The translations under genes and the position numbers were made by a program. From Adiantum capillus-veneris (lineage: Eukaryota; Streptophyta; Polypodiopsida; Polypodiales; Pteridaceae): 62,000 bases of DNA. The stretch's first letter is position 1; each line of letters begins with the position of its first letter. The notes below the pieces were generated by a model, which did not search any database, was not told where the DNA came from, and saw only the letters and a list, made by a program, of their open reading frames with translations. Below, in pieces: positions 55,386-62,000 of the stretch. The stretch lies in the NCBI GenBank assembly GCA_014529385.2, contig CM043950.1:69870935-69932934 (forward strand). Reading direction: 5' to 3'.

Positions 55386-56500
55386 TCAAGTGGCACCTTC
55401 CTCGGTTTTGTCTTTCCACTTGACTAATGCTTGTCGACGTACATGTTGATGCATACATAGATCATGGTAATTAATAATACCCTTAGGCTCATGCAACTAG
55501 GTAGGAGGTTCAATGAAATCAACTAGAATCTATTGATTGATAACATTGTTATCCTTATGTAAGCATTTATGTAAATAACTTACATGGAATACCGGATGAA
55601 TGTGAGAGTACACATGTAATGAGAGTTTGTAGGCCATATCATCAACTCACTTGAGTATCTTAAAAGGCGCACAATACCTCCAACATAATCTAGGCATTGG
55701 CCCAATCTTGAGACTTTTTGAATGCTCTAGCACATACAAAAATGCATCTTCTCCTTCCGTGAAGGTAACTTGCCAATTTTTTTCATCATCATACTTTTTA
55801 TATCAATCATGTGCTTGTTAAACATTTTGGTGAGTGACTATCAGCATTTCCATGTGATCTTGGAGGAAATATGTGATTTGTTGAAAACCCCACCACAAGT
55901 GGTGACCTAGGTTGAAAACCATACATAAGCATGAAAGGACTAAAACCAGCCATCACATGCTTAGCACTATTGTAAGAAAACTTAAGAATGGGTAGATAAT
56001 CATCCCAATCCAATTGTTTCTTACTAATGTATGCTCGTAGCCTATCCTTTAGCACTTGATTGATCCATTTTGTATGACAATCCATTTCAAGATGATATGC
56101 AATACTTATGTTGAGTTGTGTATGCAATCATTTAAGGATGATTTTCAAAACTTATGATGAGTTGTCACCCAATCATCTTAACACAACCCTCCAAAAATGA
56201 CTGCTAAACTTGGGATTATAATCACTCACAATGTTACTTGGCAACCCATACAACCTATACACATTGTCCACAAATAACTTGGCTAGCTCTGGACTCTTAA
56301 ATGTGAATTTGGTTAGAATAAGCTTGCAAAGGTTATTTAACTAGTCTACAACCACCCATACCGAGTCCTGACCTCGTACAATGGTTGGTAAACCATACAA
56401 AGTTTTGGCCAACCATCAAGGCATCGCTCAAGTCATCGTGGTGTCCAACATATATGGGGACATAGCCATCCTCATCCTTGCTTGTTGGACGCTTGCCCAT
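55386..56500 (-). pseudogene. Chromovirus integrase C-terminal half with chromodomain
   Basis: Reading leftward: VVVD (first catalytic Asp), IVSDYNPKFSSHFW (second), then DCHTKWINQVL, where the usual DGQTERVNQ Glu is Lys. Further on are KKQLDWDDYLPILKFSYNSA and FSPFMLMYGFQPRSPLVVG. After frameshifts, DMAYKLSLHVYSHIHPVFHV and IEPPT lead to RRQALVKWKDKTEEGAT with TGA in place of the closing Trp. The last block is a chromodomain end, which defines the chromovirus branch of Ty3/gypsy and in intact elements guides insertion to certain chromatin. The catalytic Glu is lost. Left end abuts an LTR of element D, right end fades at about 56500. Confidence 0.85.
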
Positions 56501-56519
56501 CCCTTTCATCCCTAACTAA

Positions 56520-57960
56520 GAGCTATATTTGCAAGTACTCCCACCACTCCACGTGCTCTTTGTTCGCGCATCTCCTCCATTGTCCTTTGATGAATGCAAA
56601 AAAAAAGCAAGACAACAGTCTGCAACTTAGCACGTGCATATCTGTTTGTCTATAGCCATTAACATAGTGAAAGGATTGAGACCCTTTGATACACATGCAC
56701 TCCCACGTTGTGTCTATGTTGACATCACCAAGATTGATTTCCCAAAACAATCAACTTTTTTGCATGTTTGTGGACATTCTTTTCTGAGGGTTGCATGGAG
56801 GAATGCAACAACACTTGAAGCGTTATGAAGCACCCATCCTTCAGATTTCAACAGCTCTCTTTTGAGCACTGCACTAGTCCCATCGTGTTCACCCTTCCCA
56901 TGGCCAGTGCAAAGAAAAGTTGTGCATCATCTCGATACTGGTCGTATTGAAGAATCAGGCTACAAAATATAATGGCGGCCTTGCTTTGGAAGCAGCACCA
57001 TCAGAGCACACCCATCATACTGGTCATATTGAAGAATCAGGCTACAAAATAGAATGGCGACTTTGCTTTGAATTGTGAAGCAGGACCATCATACCACACC
57101 CAATGTCGCTTGACATTATAGCCTTGACTCTTCAACCACTCATTGTGCAAAAGAAAACAATGTTGCACAAACAAAATATCATGTGTTTTGTCATCAGAGA
57201 TGTAGAAGTGACTCATCTTCTAATTGGCACCAAGCACATCACATAAGTATGAAATGTGAACCAAAATTGTGACCTAATTTGAATACCAATGCATTGACTG
57301 AATCTCAATCTGCACCTTGAAGGGTAGTTCTTTGCAAAATCTACTATAGACACCACTACATTGTCAGGAAATTTATCCAAACATTCCTTGAATTGTTGAG
57401 CTTGCCATCTATAGACATAGTTGTGTAAGCTAAATTCATTAATTTGCTTTGAGCAAGGAAATAAAACACATTGGACTGACCTATCAAACCACAAGGTCTT
57501 TTTGGGATTTTATGCTACATTTCTCATCCACTTCCTACGTAGGAACCTTATCAAAAAGCTTCACACTCATCCTAGAGATATCATCACTCTGCTTGCCTGG
57601 ACACAACGACAGTCTATCAATGCCACAATGTATGCATGTTCCTAAAAGACACTTTCTGTGGTGATAAGAATTGTCAATGGGCTTTGGACACAATATATAC
57701 TTCCATATGTCTGTTAAGCATGGAATATGGAATTCAATTGTGTGCACTGCGATGTTCCATCACAAGAATTGCAAACAACAAACCTGCAAAATCATGACAT
57801 TCCATGTAGCCCATATCTTCTTTGGCGCATCTGATTGAAGGCTTCCTTGAAGTATACAAGATGAACATGATATTCACAACACTAAGTGGTGTGGTCCTTC
57901 AACTTGCATACGAAGTATAGCTTAAGACCCTCAAAGCATCTGAGGGAGATCCTAATGTTT
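56520..57960 (-). pseudogene. Decayed transposase-like gene with VDFAxNY and GHGKG motifs
   Basis: On the minus strand, in order: KYILCPKPIDNSYHHRKCLL with GTCIHCG (a Cys cluster, about 57700-57630), YVYRWQAQQFKECLDKFPDN, VVVSIVDFAKNYPSRCRL (about 57360-57310), HFYISDDKTHDILFVQHCFL, RHWVWYDGPASQFKAK (about 57110-57065), CTGHGKGEHDGTSAVLKREL (about 56912-56855), and SCFFFAFIKGQWRRCANKEH with VEWW (about 56590-56540). The pieces lie in several frames with stops and one 82-bp duplication. I have seen this motif series in uncharacterised eukaryotic proteins that look transposon-derived, but I cannot name a defined family. A DDE-type transposase is the best guess. Confidence 0.6.
56935..57100. repeat. 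82-bp tandem duplication
   Basis: ATACTGGTCGTATTGAAGAA at 56935 recurs at 57017 with few changes (shared GAATCAGGCTACAAAAT, AATGGCG and CTTTGCTTTG). It interrupts the transposase-like frame just after the ASQFKAK block. Confidence 0.85.
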
Positions 57961-58029
57961 GGATGAGCCTCATGGAACCGCATGTAGAAGTCTCTCTATG
58001 GAATAGAAGACACATTATTAAGTACTGCA

Positions 58030-58830
58030 AACTACTTGCAAGCATAGTAATACACATATAGCTAGATTTGAGATGCTTGTAGCAGCACTTGGAATCAATC
58101 ATGAGCACTTGCAAGCATTGAGACATATTTAAAAGCTTTTGGGAGCACTTGAAAGCTTTTTAAATCACTTTGAAGCATTTAGAAGAACTTGCAAGCACTC
58201 AAAAACCTTCAAAAGCAACGGTAAGCATTGAAAAGAACTTGGAAGCACTGGGAAGACCTTGGAAGCACTTTGAAGCATTCAAAATATGTTGGAAGCACTT
58301 GGAAGCAATAGGAAGATCTTGGAAGCACTTGGAAACATTTGAAAGCACGCAGAAGCATTCAGAAGCACTGGGATGCACTTGGAAGCACTGATATGAACTT
58401 GGAATCACTGAGAAGCACTACATGATAGCACTCAAAGGACTTTCTTATGAAGCACTTTGAAGAACTCAAAGTTTGTATTGAGCTCTTGAAAGCACTTTGA
58501 AGTATTTGGCTATTGGAAGCACTTGAAAGCACTTAGAAGCATTAAAAAGAACTTGGAATCACTTAGAAAGAAGCATTTGAAATCACTCAAAAGTATTTGG
58601 AAGCACTTCCAAGTACTTGGAAGACTTTGAAATTTATTTACAGCACTAAGAAGAAGCCGTGATCACTAATTAGCACATGGAGGTACTCAAAAGCACTTGG
58701 CATAGTAATGCACAAGAATGGATTTTCAAGCACTTAGAAGACCTTGAAGCATTTGGAATGATTATGGGACATTTGGAAGCACTTGGATGCACCAGTAGGC
58801 AATCATGAGCAGTTGGAATCATTTATCAAT
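58030..58830. repeat. Minisatellite with a 10-bp unit (GGAAGCACTT)
   Basis: The core 58200-58430 splits cleanly into consecutive 10-mers such as GGAAGCACTG, GGAAGACCTT, GGAAGCACTT, TGAAGCATTC. The phase is kept for more than 20 units. Outward, to about 58030 and 58830, the units become degenerate and the phase slips. Because 10 is not divisible by 3, any open frame through it has a 10-residue peptide period (WKHLEAIGR-like), which explains an apparent 73-codon ORF at 58170-58391. Confidence 0.88.
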
Positions 58831-59801
58831 CTCAATCAAGCACTATATAGCACGGTTAAGTACTATAATGCACTACCATACACATGAAAATAGTCGGAGG
58901 CACCTTGAATTTGTAAATGCATTTTGAAAAGATTACAAGCACATAGCAAAGAACCTAAATAACACTAAGTAAAGCATTATGACACACTCCAAAATGTTCG
59001 GGTTGGTATACCTAAGGCAAATTGAGTAGATGTAGTGGATGTAGTACATGTGCACTCTTGCCTATTCTCTTTCAAATAACATCTTTCTTGTTTGGTGAGA
59101 TGCAGGTTTCCACCAACCAAAATTGAAACACAATTTCTCTGATTTCAATCATTAAGATTCTTCCTCTATGAAGTTGACAGTGACAAGCGTCTAAGGAAGT
59201 GCCCTCTCCTCCACATCATGTTGCAGCCAAAAATTGGCAGCAATGACATTTCTTTGATGAATTACTAAAGCCTTGGTTTTCCTCTACTGCTTATTTGATT
59301 GCTACCCCTACTTGCGCCATTGAGGCATGCCATGATAGTAGCCCGTTTCAAAAACAACTCATTATTTGAATGAGGTGTCTTCACCTCAGATAATGTATGA
59401 TAAATGTTAGAGAAAATGACTCTCTCGATTGTTTTTTATGTGGGTTGCAACACTAAGGACATTGGATGAAGGAGGATTTGTTGTAGAATCTTCTTTTGAA
59501 GTCCCTCAGAAAGCCCGTTTGTTTGAGTACGCCAACACTTAGCAACACATATTTTCTTTGCCTCTTGCTCATCAATGTCCCCTTCCTCATGTATTTGTGC
59601 CATCCTCTTTTAAATGCTTCTTTGTTCCCTCTTCTTTGCAGCCCAATAGTTTTGTAGACCTAGCAGAAGTGTGTTGTGTAATAGACAATAGAGGAAGATA
59701 TAGGGTTCCATTGTTGACATCATGTGATTCCATGTGGGACGAGTAACGAGGCTAATGATACAACAAAGAATACCATTAAAACACAGTCCTATAGTACTCA
59801 T

Positions 59802-59824
59802 GGGGGGGGGGGGGGGGGGGGGGG

Positions 59825-59875
<51 letters not shown>

Positions 59876-59900
59876 ACAGAGAGAGAGAGAGAGAAAGAGA
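59802..59900. repeat. 26-base poly-G followed by (GA)n
   Basis: G26 (59802-59827) runs into about 22 GA units (to 59872), a short CACACA interruption, then more GA to about 59900. Confidence 0.96.
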
Positions 59901-60190
59901 TGGCACATGAACAAGTTCTAGGGAGGGAGGGACCCATTAATCAAGAGTTGTAGAGTCCAAAAGTACTGGCAACAAGAGAATTCTCAATAGCGTTTAATGG
60001 TCCAAGTTAATTTTCTATACGTTGTGAGCGGGATGGAAACACACAGAACGCCTCTATAAAGACCCGACACACACTCTTGGGAAGATACACACACACGCTA
60101 TGGGGCACCACTCAGCTTACACAACACACCTGGCCGAGACAGGATACACACCGATGGAGTGAGAGGAGAGAGACTATCCACTTGCCCACT

Positions 60191-60191
<1 letters not shown>

Positions 60192-60223
<32 letters not shown>
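60192..60223. repeat. (CA)n microsatellite
   Basis: About 16 CA units. Confidence 0.95.
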
Positions 60224-60226
<3 letters not shown>

Positions 60227-60903
60227 CTCAGCTCAAAAGAGGATAATTTCTGATGTTTAGATACAATAGAGCTTGGGCCAACACCAATGGGGCAAATAGC
60301 TCACACAATATGGGTAAAATAAGCCAGATACAATCACAAACTGGAGCAGAAGCTTTGCTCCATAGGAGAAACTTACGTAGCTAAAAAATCAGAAAAATAA
60401 TGAGGAATTTGGCAAAATGGACAGCGCCATCGCGTCCGGAACGGCCCAAAACCCCATTCTACAATGTCAAAGTGCTCAAATCCGACATCGGATGAGCAGT
60501 TTACGATCAAAACAGGCTCCAAAAACCCCAAAAACACACTTGCGGCTGTTCCTCCTCTCTTCTCCACGTTTTTTCTCGTCTTCTCTCTGTTTTTTCAGTT
60601 CCCACACTTAGCTTTATTAGTTGGGCACCCTTGGCCTTTTAGATGACCTCAAACGGACCACGAACAGGCCAAAAATTGACCTCGCAGTGAATAGTTGTCA
60701 CCCTACTGCATCCATACGCACACCTGGCACTCAGCTTTTTTCTGAAGGAGTACGAGCGGAAGTGCGACGCGAGAGAGAGTGCGAGAAGAAGAGCACGACG
60801 ATATGGTGAACTCGCTCTACTGTAATGTGTAGAGCATAGTGAGTTCTTATTAGGTTTTTACAAAAGAATATGTGTACATACCTGGCGGCCCGCCCACTTA
60901 CCT

Positions 60904-60970
60904 GGGCGACCACATTGGGCTTTATACCCCAAAAACCTCCCACTTAAAGTCCAATGTGGTACTTTAAGTG
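60904..60970 (-). promoter_or_regulatory. Polypurine tract with adjacent hairpin, copia element
   Basis: On the minus strand AAGTGGGAGG followed by TTTTTGGGG resembles the plant copia polypurine tract, with the LTR to the left. Just upstream, CACTTAAAGT and ACTTTAAGTG form a perfect 10-bp inverted repeat around a 10-base loop (60941-60970). The loop word ACCACATTGG is inverted again as CCAATGTGG at about 60912, so alternative hairpins are possible. Confidence 0.5.
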
Positions 60971-61038
60971 TGAGAGAAGCTACTATACAAGCTAATATAC
61001 AAGAGATGTAGAGAAGTGATGTACTACCCTACACCTAA

Positions 61039-62000
61039 CTACTTGCGAAAATGCGCAAAGCTCTCTGAGGGAAGTCCTTTTGTAAGTAGATCAGCAGGAT
61101 TTTCTGTGGTGTGAACTTTGACAAGCTGAAGTTGCTTATCCTCGAGCATTTCCCTGATGAAATGATACTTCACATCCACATGCTTTGTCTTTGAGTGATA
61201 AACTGGATTGCGAGCCAATTGTATAGCACTTTGACTATCACAATATAACACAGGCATCTCTTCTTTGATTCCCAAATCTGTTACTAGTTGATTAAGCCAA
61301 ATTGATTCTTTGCATGCCTCTGATGCTGCAACATATTCAGCCTCTGTAGTAGACTGAGTAACACAATCTTGTAATCTCGAACGCCATGATACTGCTCCAC
61401 CAACCAATGTAAAGACATACCCTGAGGTAGACCTTCGGTTGTCTAAGTCACCTGCATAATCTGAGTCTGTAAAAACCTTTACACTTAGCTCCTGACTCCC
61501 ATAGCATATACGCATACTCTTTGTAGCTTTCAGGTATCTCAATATTCCTTTCACTGCCTCCCAATGTTTCTTGCCTGGGTTTGACATGTATCGACTTACT
61601 ACTCCCACTGCAAATGCAATGTCTGGGCGAGTAGCAATCATTGCATACATCAAACTACCCACTGCAGACGCATATGGAATCTTATCCATTTCAGCTTGTT
61701 CTTCTTCAGACACAGGACAATCTTGTTTGCTAAGTTTCACATATGGTGGCAATGGAACACTCAGTGCCTTTCCCTTCTCCATATTGAAACGTTGCAAAAC
61801 CTTTTCAATATACTCTATTTGAGATAACCAAATCAACTTCTTTGATCTGTCTCTCTCAATGCGCATACCAAGTATATGAGTTGCCTCACCCATGTCTTTC
61901 ATGTCAAACGATTTTGCCATCTTTGACTTCAAAGCTAAAATTTCTTCCAAGTGCTTGCCAGCAATCAACATGTCATCCACATACAAAATAAGGATCAACC
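61039..62000 (-). CDS. Ty1/copia reverse transcriptase-RNase H, C-terminal part, intact
   Basis: An uninterrupted frame of more than 319 codons enters from the right edge and ends at 61039. It starts with the catalytic box ILYVDDMLIAG, followed by SFDMKDMGEATHILGMRIER, RFNMEKGKALSVPLPP, PYASAVGSLMYAMIATRPDI and KHWEAVKGILRYLKATKSM. The RNase H follows with VFTDSDYAGDLDNRRSTSGY (Asp), STTEAEYVAASEA (Glu), YCDSQSAIQLARNPVYHSKT (Asp) and ENPADLLTKGLPSE. All catalytic residues are present and there is no stop or frameshift. Among the pol fragments here it is the only one that looks functional. The rest of the polyprotein lies beyond the window. Confidence 0.95.
   Translation of the reverse strand, partial: LILILYVDDMLIAGKHLEEILALKSKMAKSFDMKDMGEATHILGMRIERDRSKKLIWLSQIEYIEKVLQRFNMEKGKALSVPLPPYVKLSKQDCPVSEEEQAEMDKIPYASAVGSLMYAMIATRPDIAFAVGVVSRYMSNPGKKHWEAVKGILRYLKATKSMRICYGSQELSVKVFTDSDYAGDLDNRRSTSGYVFTLVGGAVSWRSRLQDCVTQSTTEAEYVAASEACKESIWLNQLVTDLGIKEEMPVLYCDSQSAIQLARNPVYHSKTKHVDVKYHFIREMLEDKQLQLVKVHTTENPADLLTKGLPSESFAHFRK

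Larger units (their letters stand above)
58831..60900. other. Intergenic DNA with microsatellites, no gene seen
   Basis: No domain is recognisable on either strand. Its right part (about 60000-60936) may be the LTR of the copia element at 61039-62000, but a second copy is not in the window to prove it. Confidence 0.45.

Noticed and set aside
57213-57494. Functional host gene on the minus strand
   Set aside because: The motif series continues on both sides in other frames with stops and an 82-bp duplication, so it is a broken copy rather than a short complete gene.
58170-58408. Repeat protein with WKHLEA-type units
   Set aside because: The peptide period follows from the 10-bp DNA minisatellite. 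Opposite-strand frames are equally open.
58030-58830. CRISPR-like array
   Set aside because: Units are 10 bp without spacers, in plant-type DNA. There are no cas-like genes and no repeat-spacer pattern anywhere in the window.

Overview
This window looks like intergenic DNA from a land plant with a large, repeat-rich nuclear genome. The evidence is the mixture of plant-type Ty3/gypsy and Ty1/copia polyprotein pieces, plant-style primer-binding sites (initiator-Met-like and the TGGCGCC... type), an archaeal-type RNase H typical of the plant Tat lineage, and many CT/GA and CA/TG microsatellites. A fern or other non-seed plant is my impression from the retroelement proteins, but nothing in the sequence proves it. 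I found no host gene I would defend, and no tRNA or rRNA gene. Almost everything recognisable is a mobile element, mostly broken by stops, frameshifts and nested insertions.

Layout. 1-3760 (-): Ty3/gypsy pol remnant with two consecutive integrase zinc-binding modules. 4250-6130 (-): a gag with a CCHC knuckle and a Met-type primer-binding site. 6130-9030: LTR-like and microsatellite DNA. 9031-9790: a foldback (MITE-like) element. 9890-13925 (-): Tat-like gypsy remnant (gag, protease, part of RT, archaeal-type RNase H, integrase start). 14056-14722 (-): an unrecognised decayed reading frame. 14792-19625 (-): a complete LTR element with 1.8-kb LTRs and only a gag between them. 19630-23500: a divergent pair of related gag-only remnants. 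23560-26750 (+): a 5'-truncated copia element. 27280-27430: an isolated LTR end with a Met-type primer site. 28940-32450 (+): gypsy integrase followed by a long extra coding region. 33950-44996 (+): a structurally perfect, young LTR element. 45000-46440 (-): decayed coiled-coil coding sequence. 46860-55385 (+): a nearly full gypsy polyprotein, again with a long extra region after integrase. 55386-56500 (-): chromovirus integrase plus chromodomain. 56520-57960 (-): remnant of a transposase-like gene with conserved VDFAxNY, DG.ASQFK and GHGKG motifs. 58030-58830: a 10-bp minisatellite. 60904-62000 (-): the 3' end of an intact copia pol, running out of the window.

The most interesting object is the 11,047-bp element at 33950-44996. 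It has equal-length 981-bp LTRs differing at about six positions, a perfect 5-bp target duplication (TGTGG), a plant Tat/Athila-type primer-binding site and a polypurine tract. It carries no reverse transcriptase or integrase. It encodes instead one large protein of about 1,200 residues that I do not recognise, spread over two overlapping frames and continued past a single UAG. Such an element must be moved in trans; Tat-like elements of the kind seen at 9.9-13.9 kb are plausible partners, by inference only.

Two other themes recur. Several elements carry no pol at all, and two gypsy elements carry long coiled-coil-rich coding regions where an envelope-like third ORF would sit. Decay is dominated by stop codons sitting where Gln, Arg or Trp would be expected, as C-to-T change at methylated sites would produce.
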